Shown: positions 28,001 through 36,500 of the stretch, piece by piece
Position numbering within the stretch: position 1 is the first letter of the stretch
Layout: each line of letters starts with the position of its first letter
Assembly: GCF_013350005.1 (NCBI RefSeq)
Contig: NZ_JABVWW010000021.1
Span: 1 to 51,704 of the forward strand
DNA: 51,704 nucleotides
From: Methylocystis silviterrae
Lineage (GTDB): Bacteria; Pseudomonadota; Alphaproteobacteria; Rhizobiales; Beijerinckiaceae
Direction of reading: 5' to 3'
Notes under the pieces: generated by a model
Told to the model about the DNA's origin: nothing
The model's database searches: none
What the model saw: only the letters and a program-made list of their open reading frames with translations
Position numbers and translations under genes: made by a program

Positions 28001-29502
28001 CCGCCAATTTGGGCGAGACGCAGGCTTTCATGGACGACGAGAAGCGCATCCTCGTCTTCTCCGACGCCGGCGGCACTGGGCGCTCCTATCACGCCGAGCG
28101 CAGCGCGAAGAACCAACGGCTGCGCGTCCACTATCTGCTCGAGCCCGGCTGGAAGGCGGATAACGCGATCCAAGGCCTCGGGCGCACCAACCGCAGCAAT
28201 CAGGCGCAGCCGCCCTTGTTCCGCCCGGTCGCGACCGACGTGAAGGGAGAAAAGCGCTTTCTCTCGACGATCGCCCGGCGGCTCGACACGCTCGGCGCCA
28301 TCACGCGGGGCCAGCGCCAGACCGGCGGCCAGGGCCTGTTCCGGCCGGAGGATAATCTCGAATCGCCCTATGGGCGCGCGGCGCTGCGCCGGCTGTATCA
28401 GCTTGTCTTTGGCGGCAAGGTCGAAGGTTGCTCATTGACGCGCTTTATGGAGGCGACAGGCCTCGATCTCACCGACCGGGACGGGAGCCTCAAGGAGGAG
28501 CTGCCGCTGATCTCGACTTTCCTCAATCGCATCCTCGCGCTGCCGATCGCTCTGCAAAATCTCCTCTTCGACGTGTTCGAGGGGTTAATGGCGGCGCAGG
28601 TCGAGGCGGCGATTCAGGCCGGCGTCTTCGATGTCGGCGTCGAGACGCTGATGGCTGAGAGCCTCGTCGTCACCAATCGCCAGACCATCGCCGTGCATGG
28701 CAGGAGCGGGGCGGAGACACAGCTGCTGACCATCCTGCGCAAGGACAAGACGCGGATCACAACGCTTGACGCGGCGTTCGACCATGCGACGACTTCGCAA
28801 AAATCGCGACTGATGGTCAACGACCAGTCGGGGCGCGCGGCGGTCAAATTGCCGGCGACAGCGTTGATGCAGGACGACGGCTCGGTTCAGCCGCGCGTTC
28901 GGCTGCTGCGGCCCGCACATGCCGATGTGATCACGCTCGAAACCATGGAGCGCTCGCATTGGCGCGATGCGAACCGGCAAGAATTTCAGCGGGCGTGGGA
29001 GAGCGAGGTCGCCTCCCTCCCCGACCTGACCGAAGGCACGTTTCATATCGTGACCGGCTTGTTGCTCCCGGTCTGGAACCGGCTCCCCATTGAGGCCGCG
29101 CGGGTCTATCGCCTGCAGACCGATCAGGGCGAACGCGTCATCGGCCGGCTCGTCTCGCTGGCAAGCGCCGCTGCGCTCCTTGAGACGACCGGCGCCGGCG
29201 CCCCTGCCCTCGCGCCGGCAGCCGCCATCGCCGCGGTCATGCAGGACGGCGCGGGACTCGTTCTGGCAGAGGGGCTCGTACTTAAGCGGTCGCTGGTGAT
29301 GAATCGGCATCGGCTCGAGCTCACCGGTTTCTTCGATACGACGGTCGACCGGCTGAAAGCGCAGGGTCTCGTTTCCGAGATCATCGCCTGGAAGCTGCGT
29401 CTCTTCGTGCCGCTCGGTGATGAGGCTGCGAAAATCGTCGAGAAGCTTCTCACCCTCTATCCCCTGCTGCGCGTCGCGCCCGCGACCCGCGTCAATTCGT
29501 AA
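25048..29502 (+). CDS. Strawberry-notch (Sno) superfamily helicase with methyltransferase-like domain
   Basis: A 1,484-residue protein. Residues about 145-300 look like a class I methyltransferase: VLEPSAGTGMLA for the SAM loop and VVLMNPPFS for the NPPF catalytic motif. A superfamily 2 helicase core follows, with an unusual P-loop GDGTGAGKGR near residue 527 and DEAH near 639. A late QGLGRTNRSNQAQ serves as the arginine-finger motif. This is the standard layout of bacterial Sno proteins, which are large plasmid and phage-associated proteins of unclear role. The ATG at 25048 has CGGAG 8 bases upstream; 24976 would add only a charged leader. It is followed 14 bp later by a Toprim protein. Confidence 0.9.
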   Translation: MSPILAVAETPREQSELSFVATDKPHALIMAAQTLVAHLAKGRVIDAPAVRVAMEAAFGASDSQGAWSWKDAYEAVEAAQVLFLRRYGPAMAARAANDPARLLAMLKKVGALLPSETRRSEESQALQQFSTPLEFAYVASLAAGIRADDVVLEPSAGTGMLAIHAELAGAKLVLNEWGETRADLLKGLFPQARLSRVDGAQLHDRLAADLVPTVVLMNPPFSASPLIEGRHAAATFEHIRASLSRLRPGGRLVAITGESFSPTANSWRGSFERLQEQGRLVFTASLARGFFARHGTSVESRLTVFDKTPAENPNEFVAGLGPVADVSELLALVQRDIPPRASLALAPGNGDAPIQGGVGSTAKPFALIVATRPAAPHPAFIDSAQRNAGAIPTPAPRVSSEIVEVAYALRDWKAPQGGALSAGLYEPYAVQSIAIEGAKRHPTTLVQSAAMASVAPPKPGYRPHLPKSVESGLLSDAQLESVIYAGEAHRGLLAGSFLVNESFEAVSAAPDDAENAVRFRCGYYLGDGTGAGKGRQVAGVILDNWLKGRRKALWISKSDKLLEDAHRDWSALGQEKLQIVPQSRFKQGAPIKLSEGILFTTYATLRSDKRQGRDGAVKASRLSQIIDWLGADFEGVIVFDEAHALANAAGDKGERGEKTASQQGRAGLRLQNALPNARVLYVSATGATTVANLAYATRLGLWGSSDMPFVTRLDFVAAMEAGGIAAMEVLARDLKALGLYASRALSYAGVEVEMLEHQLSAEQIRIYNSYAGAFEIIHNNLAAALEAANITGEGGRAYNRNAKSAARSAFESNKQRFFNHLITAMKVPSLIAAIERDLEAGRAAVIQIVSTSEALMERRLAEIPSSEWGDLSCDITPREYVLDYLAHSFPTQLFEVYSDENGDLHSRPVVDENGNPVRSREAMERRDRLIEHLAALPAVQGALDQIVQRFGTEIVAEVTGRTRRIVRKTNADGSDRLCVENRPASANLGETQAFMDDEKRILVFSDAGGTGRSYHAERSAKNQRLRVHYLLEPGWKADNAIQGLGRTNRSNQAQPPLFRPVATDVKGEKRFLSTIARRLDTLGAITRGQRQTGGQGLFRPEDNLESPYGRAALRRLYQLVFGGKVEGCSLTRFMEATGLDLTDRDGSLKEELPLISTFLNRILALPIALQNLLFDVFEGLMAAQVEAAIQAGVFDVGVETLMAESLVVTNRQTIAVHGRSGAETQLLTILRKDKTRITTLDAAFDHATTSQKSRLMVNDQSGRAAVKLPATALMQDDGSVQPRVRLLRPAHADVITLETMERSHWRDANRQEFQRAWESEVASLPDLTEGTFHIVTGLLLPVWNRLPIEAARVYRLQTDQGERVIGRLVSLASAAALLETTGAGAPALAPAAAIAAVMQDGAGLVLAEGLVLKRSLVMNRHRLELTGFFDTTVDRLKAQGLVSEIIAWKLRLFVPLGDEAAKIVEKLLTLYPLLRVAPATRVNS

Positions 29503-29516
29503 TGCGGGAGGCGATC

Positions 29517-30521
29517 ATGGAAAGCCCCGCCCGGACTCTGTCCTGCAGCCTCGCTGAACATGTCGAGGCTGTTTGCAAACATTATCTGTCGAATGGTTGT
29601 CGATGCGGCAATTACTGGATCGTCGGCGACGTCAACAACAATGTGGGCCGCAGTCTCTATGTGCGGCTCAAAGGTCCGCTCTCCGGCAAGGGCGCGCGTG
29701 GGAAGTGGAGGGATGGCGCGACGGATCAACATGGCGACCTTCTCGATCTCATCCGGGAACGAGAAGGGCTTACATCCTTTCGAGACACGCTCGACGAGGC
29801 GCGGCGCTTCTTGCGGGCGCCGCGCGAGACGACGACCGAGAGACGCGTGCGGAATTCAGGGAAATGCGACACGGTGGCGCTCGCCCGCAAAATCTGGGCG
29901 GCGTCGCAGCCGATTGTCGGCACAAAGGCCGAGGCGTATTTGCGTTCGCGAAAAATCACCGCTGATTTGAGTCACGCGCCGCTGCGCTATCACCCGGCGC
30001 TGATCTATCGTGAAAGTCGGGACGGGCTCTCACGCAGATTGCCGGCGCTGGTCGCCGCCGTCACTGACAATAACGACGAGATCACAGGCATTCATCGGAC
30101 GTTTTTTGATCCGGCGCGCAACGTCAAAGCGAACGTCGAGTCGCCGCGGCGTTCGCTCGGCGCCATTCGTGGCAACGGCGTGCGCTTTGGCCCCATCGAC
30201 GAATTCGCCATCATCGGCGAAGGGATCGAAACCGTGCTGTCGCTCAAGAGCGACATGCCGCATCTCCCAATGGTCGCGGCGCTCTCGGCAGCGCATCTTG
30301 TGGCGTGGGAGGTTCCAGCCGGGTTGCGTCGCTTGATCATCGCCGCTGACAATGATGGAGCCGGACGACGCGCCGCGCGCAAGCTTGCGGAACGCGCTGA
30401 GGCCGCTGGCGTCGAAGCTGAAACAATTGTCTCGCAAGGAAAGGATTTCAACGACGATATACGGCATATTGATCTGAAATGCCTTCGACTCCGGTTGTTG
30501 AAAATCACGGCCAATGTCTGA
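29517..30521 (+). CDS. Toprim-domain protein (DUF7146/primase-like)
   Basis: A 334-residue protein with an N-terminal domain holding a CRCG site (SNGCRCGNYWIVGD) and a DUF7146-like middle (TKAEAYLRSRKI). The C-terminal Toprim domain has IIGEGIETVLSL with the catalytic Glu and IIAADNDGAGRRAA with DxD. It is related in plan to the primase-like protein at 8472, though its zinc-site region differs. The start at 29517 has GGGAGG upstream, 14 bp past the helicase stop, so it is co-transcribed with Sno. Together with ParB, DUF6927 and Sno it forms a conserved-looking mobile block, probably for DNA processing after transfer. Confidence 0.85.
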   Translation: MESPARTLSCSLAEHVEAVCKHYLSNGCRCGNYWIVGDVNNNVGRSLYVRLKGPLSGKGARGKWRDGATDQHGDLLDLIREREGLTSFRDTLDEARRFLRAPRETTTERRVRNSGKCDTVALARKIWAASQPIVGTKAEAYLRSRKITADLSHAPLRYHPALIYRESRDGLSRRLPALVAAVTDNNDEITGIHRTFFDPARNVKANVESPRRSLGAIRGNGVRFGPIDEFAIIGEGIETVLSLKSDMPHLPMVAALSAAHLVAWEVPAGLRRLIIAADNDGAGRRAARKLAERAEAAGVEAETIVSQGKDFNDDIRHIDLKCLRLRLLKITANV

Positions 30522-30528
30522 GTTCGAA

Positions 30529-30603
30529 GAAAGTGGACGCTCCTGATGCGTGTCGGCAAGGACTTGGTTTGACCGTTAGCCGAACCTGGGGACGTCCGCT
30601 TTC
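30529..30603. repeat. Imperfect inverted repeat between convergent genes
   Basis: GAAAGTGGACG (30529-30539) is matched by CGTCCGCTTTC (30593-30603) with one G-T wobble and a 53-base loop. It fills the gap between the Toprim gene and the convergent E1-like gene. It may be a terminator region or mark the edge of an inserted cassette. Confidence 0.35.
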
Positions 30604-30620
30604 CGGCGCTTCCCCCGCCA

Positions 30621-31985
30621 TCAGCGTAGGTTTGTGTAACCTGGGTTGAACCGCTTCAACACTCTGCCTTCGACACCCTGCCGCACGCCAACGTCTCGTA
30701 GCGTAAGGTCGAGTACATCCAGGCTGGGGCCGTGGTTTAGGCGTCGCACGATCTCCATCAGCGCCAGGGTGGCGGCGATCACTCCAACAAAGGGCACGCC
30801 GACGGTCCTGGACGCGATCTCCAGCAGACCGCAATCATCTAGTCCACGGTCCGCGAGATCTTGATAAGCGGCCGCCGTCGCCACCGCCTTCGCGTCTGCC
30901 GTCCGGGTGCTGGAGGCTTCGCCCCACCGTGTCCGAGCTGTGACCTTACCCGGGAATGCATGAAGCCGCATGGCCAGATACTCCCGCGGACCGGCGCCCA
31001 GCCCGGCATCAATAACCAAATCGAAGTGCGGGTTCTCCAGCGTCGCCCGCGCCTCGGCGTTGTCAACTCCGCAGAATAAGATGCGCGGGTCGTCCTCCGC
31101 CAAGGCGATGTCGCCGGCAAAGCGACGTTCGACGAGCCGCGTCCGGAATCCCCGCGCCTCCGCCCAGGTTGCCATCTCACGCGTCTTTAGGCGGCCGACC
31201 ATCTCCGCGCAGGTGAGGACTGAGGTGCTGTCGTTCGCGACCGCGAGCCGATCGAAATCTTGAAGGGTTAGTTCTACTTCTGCCGGGCGTTCGAACTGGA
31301 GGAGGCCCAAGGTCCACAGGAATGCCTGGCCCAAGTGGCCAAGGCCGAGAACCCAAAGCTTGCTCGGCGCCACCCAGGCTGCGGGCCCCGAGCCGCTGCG
31401 CCAGGGTGCGCTCGGATCCCACAGGGACAGACCCACGTCTCGGTCACCCGCCATCGGATTGCCGCGCAGGCGCTGAAACACTTCAGCGACGGCCAGGGCC
31501 CCAGCCAAGACCGCCGCGGGAATGTCACTCGCACCTTCAGGCAGGCGCTCGCCCTCGCTGGCGACGAACACGCCTCCGCGCCAGTCGCCGAATGTGACCT
31601 GCAGCGCTGCGGCAGGCGCCCCGTCGCCCAGCCAGGCGAGCGGAGTCTGTGGCGAGGGCTCGGCCCGCAGCGTGCCGCCGAGCGCTACAACTGCGTCTCT
31701 TAAGGTTTCGCCGAGACCGGGAAGATCGACCAGCAAGGGGACTTGGACGTCGCCAAGGACTTCGATCCCACCTAACAAGGCTCGTCGCCCGCAGTTGACC
31801 ATGGTCAGCAAAGCGGCTTGGACGGCTGCGGAGTGCCCAGCTCCGGCGCCCAGGCCGATGGCCATGCGGTAGCTGGCGAACATGGCGTAGGCGGCTTCGA
31901 CGCTGTCAGCCTCGCCGTTATCCAAGGCCATCTTGACCCCCCGATGCAAGGTGTCGGGTCGCGTGTCGGTGATCATCTGGTTCAT
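30621..31985 (-). CDS. bilC: E1-like (ThiF-fold) activating enzyme, BilC-like
   Basis: A 454-residue protein with a ThiF/E1 nucleotide-binding core at about residues 205-400. The Rossmann loop LGLGHLGQAFLW (213-224) is followed by LQDFDRLAVANDSTS (241-255), equivalent to the DxD..N..R adenylation elements, and LFCGVDNAEAR further on. The N-terminal 190 residues form a separate domain without a motif I know. E1 enzymes adenylate the C-terminal glycine of a ubiquitin-like protein. In a Bil (bacterial ISG15-like) system this would charge the E2 encoded two genes upstream. The start at 31985 shares one base with the JAB stop (TGATG). It is the last gene of the seven-gene run. Confidence 0.8.
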   Translation of the reverse strand: MNQMITDTRPDTLHRGVKMALDNGEADSVEAAYAMFASYRMAIGLGAGAGHSAAVQAALLTMVNCGRRALLGGIEVLGDVQVPLLVDLPGLGETLRDAVVALGGTLRAEPSPQTPLAWLGDGAPAAALQVTFGDWRGGVFVASEGERLPEGASDIPAAVLAGALAVAEVFQRLRGNPMAGDRDVGLSLWDPSAPWRSGSGPAAWVAPSKLWVLGLGHLGQAFLWTLGLLQFERPAEVELTLQDFDRLAVANDSTSVLTCAEMVGRLKTREMATWAEARGFRTRLVERRFAGDIALAEDDPRILFCGVDNAEARATLENPHFDLVIDAGLGAGPREYLAMRLHAFPGKVTARTRWGEASSTRTADAKAVATAAAYQDLADRGLDDCGLLEIASRTVGVPFVGVIAATLALMEIVRRLNHGPSLDVLDLTLRDVGVRQGVEGRVLKRFNPGYTNLR

Positions 31986-32464
31986 CAGGCGAAGGTTCCC
32001 GTTTTGAGGACGCGGCGGCTGCGCCATCCGCTGAAATCGGTCCAGGCGTGTGAGCCCTCATAGCGATAGAGGCCCATGCGGTGACGCCACACCGGGTTGC
32101 TGGCGAAGCGTTCGACAATTAGGGCGAGGTGACCGGGCCTCGCGATCATCGGATTGCACCGATCCGCCTCGCTCTGCCCCGCGTCGCCCCCGTGGGTGTG
32201 GACGTCGGCCAGCACTTGCAGGCCGGAGGACCGGCAGAGCCCCCAAAGCTTCTCGAAGGCATCCGCGTAAAGAACGCACACCCCGGTGCTGTAGGCGTTC
32301 GCATCGAGGTCATCGTAGAAAACGCACCTCTCGAAAAAGCGCCGGTCGCTCTGGCGCTTGCCGAGCAAAAAGGCGCCGCTTTCGGTCTTGCCGCCGCCGC
32401 GCCGGCGCAGCTCGGCCATGAGGGCCAGCCACTGGCCGCGCGGGATGAAGAGTTCGTCAGCCAC
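31985..32464 (-). CDS. bilD: JAB/JAMM deubiquitinase-like metalloprotease, BilD-like
   Basis: A 159-residue protein with a complete JAMM zinc site: Glu28 (TESGAF), His89-x-His91 (VHTHGG), Ser98 and Asp101 (GQSEAD). Such enzymes cleave isopeptide or linear bonds at ubiquitin-like C-termini. Here it likely matures or removes the Ubl encoded at 32947. The reading frame overlaps the E2-like gene by 8 bp at its start and the E1-like gene by one base at its end. All catalytic residues are intact, so an active peptidase is expected. Confidence 0.88.
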   Translation of the reverse strand: MADELFIPRGQWLALMAELRRRGGGKTESGAFLLGKRQSDRRFFERCVFYDDLDANAYSTGVCVLYADAFEKLWGLCRSSGLQVLADVHTHGGDAGQSEADRCNPMIARPGHLALIVERFASNPVWRHRMGLYRYEGSHAWTDFSGWRSRRVLKTGTFA

Positions 32465-32945
32465 CGCGCACTCCCGTGTAGTCGGAGCTGTTCAGCAGTT
32501 CGTGTAGGAATTCGAGGTAAAGCTGCAGGCCCTTTTCGGGGCGCCAGATGTATGCAGGGTGCTCCTGACGCCAGTTCGCATGGCCGGCGATGCTCATGCA
32601 ATCGCACGGCGCGTACAGACAGGTCCCATTTTGCCAATCCGGGCGGAACACCGCCGCGACCCGCCGAGCGCCGGTTGGCCACTGGCCAAAGGACAGCGGC
32701 GCGTTAGTCGCGGGGACCCATGGGCGCGCGGTCGGCGCGCTTTGCGGATAGCCGGTGCAGTCGAACCGGAAGCAGAAGGCCTCGGGGGCACCTGCCCGGG
32801 GCACCGCGGAAACCTCGACTTCGACGATTGGCCAGGCGATGCGGACGATGCGCCAGCGGCCGAGGTGGACGGCGAGCTGAAAGCCGCCCTCCGCCACCTC
32901 GTCCAGGAAGGCCTGCTCGTCCGGGTGGGGGAGCAGCGTATTCAT
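32457..32945 (-). CDS. bilB: E2-like ubiquitin-conjugating-fold protein, BilB-like
   Basis: A 162-residue protein with the strand and loop order of an E2 fold: [37 protein letters not shown], then [10 protein letters not shown] and [20 protein letters not shown]. The likely catalytic cysteine is Cys109 in GTCLYAP, just before the aromatic-rich helix, as in prokaryotic E2 proteins; Cys114 and Cys116 are alternatives. The ATG at 32945 lies one base behind the Ubl stop, while 32975 would extend into the Ubl gene. It would take the activated Ubl from the E1 and pass it to a target. Confidence 0.78.
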   Translation of the reverse strand: MNTLLPHPDEQAFLDEVAEGGFQLAVHLGRWRIVRIAWPIVEVEVSAVPRAGAPEAFCFRFDCTGYPQSAPTARPWVPATNAPLSFGQWPTGARRVAAVFRPDWQNGTCLYAPCDCMSIAGHANWRQEHPAYIWRPEKGLQLYLEFLHELLNSSDYTGVRGG

Positions 32946-32946
32946 G

Positions 32947-33435
32947 CTAGCCCTCGACCCGCTTGACCGGCACAAGGCTGAACGCCAGCTCGCAGCCGCC
33001 AGACACCAGGGCGCCGATCTGCACGTCCGGGTCCGGCCGGTCGGTGGTCCCCGTGATCTGCAGGACGTGCTCGCTGGCGTCGACCGGCGACATTTTCAGC
33101 TCGTTCACGTACCAGCGCTTGACGTGGTTCACCGTTGCCGTGGGCGCGAATTCGTGGTGCACTTCCCGCGTGTCGGCGTAGTGCAGGGCGACGTTGATCT
33201 TCTTGCAGCGGTGCACGTGGACCCGGTGCTTGTCCTTCACGCCCTGGCGGTGGAGCGGCCTCTCGGCGTGCAGCGGGTGCTCGTCCTCGCCGGCGAATAC
33301 CATGGCCTTTTCGATGGCCAAGCCGAAGGTGGCCGCAGCCGCGAGGACCGCGTCGGGCCCCGCGTCCTCGGAGACCTCGATCAGCTCGATGGACCGACGG
33401 CCCTCGATCTGCAGGAACAATTTCAGTTGCGTCAT
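32947..33435 (-). CDS. bilA: Tandem ubiquitin-like (ISG15-like) modifier, BilA-like
   Basis: A 162-residue protein that reads as two ubiquitin-like beta-grasp domains. The first is about 1-77 ([18 protein letters not shown], with [12 protein letters not shown] at its end). The second is about 80-162 ([16 protein letters not shown], then LVPVKRVEG). It ends with a C-terminal glycine, as expected for a conjugated modifier. The double-Ubl plan is that of ISG15 and of BilA proteins, in systems reported to modify phage structural proteins. The start at 33435 removes 13 residues of the longer frame that has no ribosome site. It is followed one base later by the E2-like gene. Confidence 0.78.
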   Translation of the reverse strand: MTQLKLFLQIEGRRSIELIEVSEDAGPDAVLAAAATFGLAIEKAMVFAGEDEHPLHAERPLHRQGVKDKHRVHVHRCKKINVALHYADTREVHHEFAPTATVNHVKRWYVNELKMSPVDASEHVLQITGTTDRPDPDVQIGALVSGGCELAFSLVPVKRVEG

Positions 33436-33508
33436 TGGGAGGAAACCTCTTGCCGGGGGTGAAGCGGTTTTCACCGCCGCAAGAAGTTCAAGAGCGCTGG
33501 GAGCGAGA

Positions 33509-33535
33509 CCGGAAATCAGTCGCGCCGATTTCCGG
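33509..33535 (-). terminator. Hairpin between the helicase fusion and bilA
   Basis: Directly after the helicase stop codon, CCGGAAATC and GATTTCCGG form a perfect 9-bp stem with a 9-base loop. There is no T-run, so it may be an attenuator, RNA processing site or weak terminator that lowers expression of the Bil genes. A smaller hairpin (GGTGAA-N6-TTCACC on the minus strand) follows before bilA. Confidence 0.45.
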
Positions 33536-36500
33536 CTAGAGGCGCAGCCCGTCGGTCGGACAGATGAAGAAGAAGGGGCAGGTCGGGCAGTACCGGCTGT
33601 TGCGCTGTGGGTCGAACCGACCCGCGGCGATGGCGCTCAACGCCTCCGCCGCTTCGTCCACCGCCTCGTTCAGTTTGCCGGCGGCGACAGTGGCGTCCCG
33701 CTGGCTGCCGTCGAGGAGCGAGATGTGCAGGAAGCGGGCGGCGACCCCTTCGTCGCGCTTCACCATGGCTTGCAGGAGCGCATAGCGAGCTTTCGGCGTT
33801 TCGCCGCTCTTGGCAAGTCGCCCGGCCTTCAACCGCTGGATGACCACACCGCCGCCCGCCGTCTGGATGTGGTCGGCGCGGGCGGTGATCGTGACACCCT
33901 CGATCGTGAGGCTCCGTTGAGCTGCCAAAACCTGGCCGCTCATGGCCGCGCCGGCGATGACCAGCATTCTCTGCGCGGCGCCTCTGTAGTGTGTCGCCGC
34001 AGGGTGGTCGGCGGGGCCGCGCGTCGACCAGCTGGTGTCCAAGTGGCCAGCGACGTCGGCAGCTGAGCGAGCCGGCTGTCCCCGCAGCCAATCAAGCCCC
34101 GCGCGGATGACACTATGAAACCGCAGATAGGGCGTGTCCGCGAGCCGTCGAGACAATCCCAGGGCCTCGCCATAGTAGTAGCGGCGCGGGCAGGCCAAGT
34201 AGTCCTCGAGGGCGCTGACAGTCAGTTCCGGCCCTAGCCCGTCAGGCGCTATTTGTGGCGCGGGTCTGGGATCGGTTGGACCAGTAGTCGTCCAGTGCGG
34301 AGCGGGCTCGCCTCCCGGCGCTAAAGTCGTCGAGAGCGGTTTGAGCAGCTTCGATGGATTGGGCCGAGAGGCTCCGCCGTAGCGGTTGGCCCGCGACACA
34401 GTCAGCCGATCCCGAGCGCGGGACAGGGCCACAAACATCAGGCTCTCTTCTTCGGCGTCGGTGGTCATCAGCGCATCGTCCGCGGCGACGCCGGGCGGCA
34501 AGGGACAGAGATCTGGCCGAGCGTTGGGCGGGAAATAGGACGGACTCACCGATGGAACGTAGACGTGTGGAAACTCCAGGCCCTTGGCGGCGTGCACCGT
34601 CATCAGCTGGACAGCGTCTATAGCTGCGGCCGCGGCAGGAAGGCAGCGAAGCTCCTTCTCCTCGTCCAGGACCTCAAGGCGGCGGATGTGCTCGAGAAAA
34701 TCGCGCTTCGGGTCGCGATTCCCCGGCGGTCGGTGGCCGAAGGCCAGCGTGAGAAGCTGGTAGACGGCAAGCTGGCGTTGCTGGGCTGCCACGTCGTCGC
34801 CCGCGAAAGGCGCGCCGTAGACTGCGCCCGCCGGGCCGAAAAGGAAGGCAGACATCAAGGCGTGCGGCGAGGTTTTGAAGTCGACGCCCGCGAGGTCGGC
34901 CGCGAGCCTTTGCAGGCCAGCGCGCCCTTCCACCGACAAGGACGCCTCGCTTGTGCGTTTCAACGCGGCCAGCATGGTGATGTCCGCCGCCTGCCTGAAC
35001 CGGAACATCTCCAGAATGTCCGGCACAGGTGTGGCGTAGCGCGGAAACTGAGCCACACGTAGCAGGCCCACACCGTCACGCTCACCAACGACGGAGACCA
35101 GCGACAGCAGATCGCGCACTTCGGGACGCTCGAAGAAGTCACCGAAATAGAGCGCCGGCACGCCAGCGCGTTCGAAATGCGCCGCAAGCGTGCTGAGCAC
35201 GCCATGGGTCCGCGCCAAGACGGCGTATTGGCTGAACGCGCCTGACTGGGCACGGCGGGCCAGGATTTCCTGGGCCAGGCCTTCGGCTTCGGCTTCCCGA
35301 TCGCTGGCGACGCGATACGCGACCTCGCCGGTGTCCTTGCCGCGGTTCGGTGAGAGCCTATCCTTCGACGCGAAGGGGGCCGCCGCCATAGCACCCCCAT
35401 AGTCCTCGAACAGCCGGACGATCCGTCCGCCCGAGCGATAATTCACCTCCAGATCTTGGAACCGAGCGCCGGGGAAAGCGTCGGCGAAGCGGCTCATGTT
35501 GAGCGGAGACGCGCCGCGGAACCGATAAATCGATTGCCGGACGTCTCCCACAACCCAAGGGCCGGCAGTTGGGTCGGCGATCTGCTTGAGTAGGACGGCG
35601 CTGGCTGTGTTCATGTCCTGGTATTCGTCGACCAGAATGTGCCGGTAGGTCTGGCGGACTTCTGCGGCGACGTCGGCGTGGTTCTTCAGAAGCTCCACGC
35701 TTCGCGCGATGAGATCGCCGAAGTCCACCCAGCTGCGGGTTTCCAACGCTTTCTGATAGACGGCATAGATGTGGGCGGCTTCGAGGGCCTTATCCTTAGT
35801 CTCGCCCGACGGCATGGCGTCCGCGCGCGATTGGTAGGTCGGCGGATCGCACAATTCGTCCTTGGCGCGCGAAATGGCGTTCAACACCGATTTGAGACCG
35901 CGCAACGGTTCCTGGAGGTCGAAGTAATGGTCGAGCTGGAGTTGATGGAGTTCGGATTCCAGGAGGAACAGCGAGTCCGCCCGGTCCAAGAGCTTTGGCG
36001 CGCTGGGCAGGCCTAGTCGATCTCCGTAGAGCCGGAGCAATTCCTGGCCGAAGGCATGAAACGTGCTGCACCAAACTGCGGTCGCTTCGGCCCCAAGTTC
36101 GAGTCGCAGCCGGCGGGAAAGATCATCGGCAGAGGCGTTGGAATAGGTCAAAGCGAGGATGCAAGCCGGATCGGCGTGCTTCTCACGGATAAGCCACGCC
36201 GTCCGGGCCACGAGGGTGCGCGTTTTGCCGGTACCGGGCCCGGCTCGCACCTGCACAGGACCTGGACCCGCTTCCGCCGCGTGGCGTTGGCTGTCATCCA
36301 GCGACGGGCTTTCTCCGCCGGCGGCAGGTTGTCGATCTTCCGGCAGCAAGAGGGCATCGGCCATCTGCTGCTGGACTAGGTTCAACGGAAGACCCAGCTC
36401 GGCAGCGACAGAATCCGCGGTGAGCTTTTGCGCCAGGCAGGCCGCCCTGACGCGTCGACGAGGCAGCAACAACTCCCGGCCATAAACATTCGCCTGGGCT

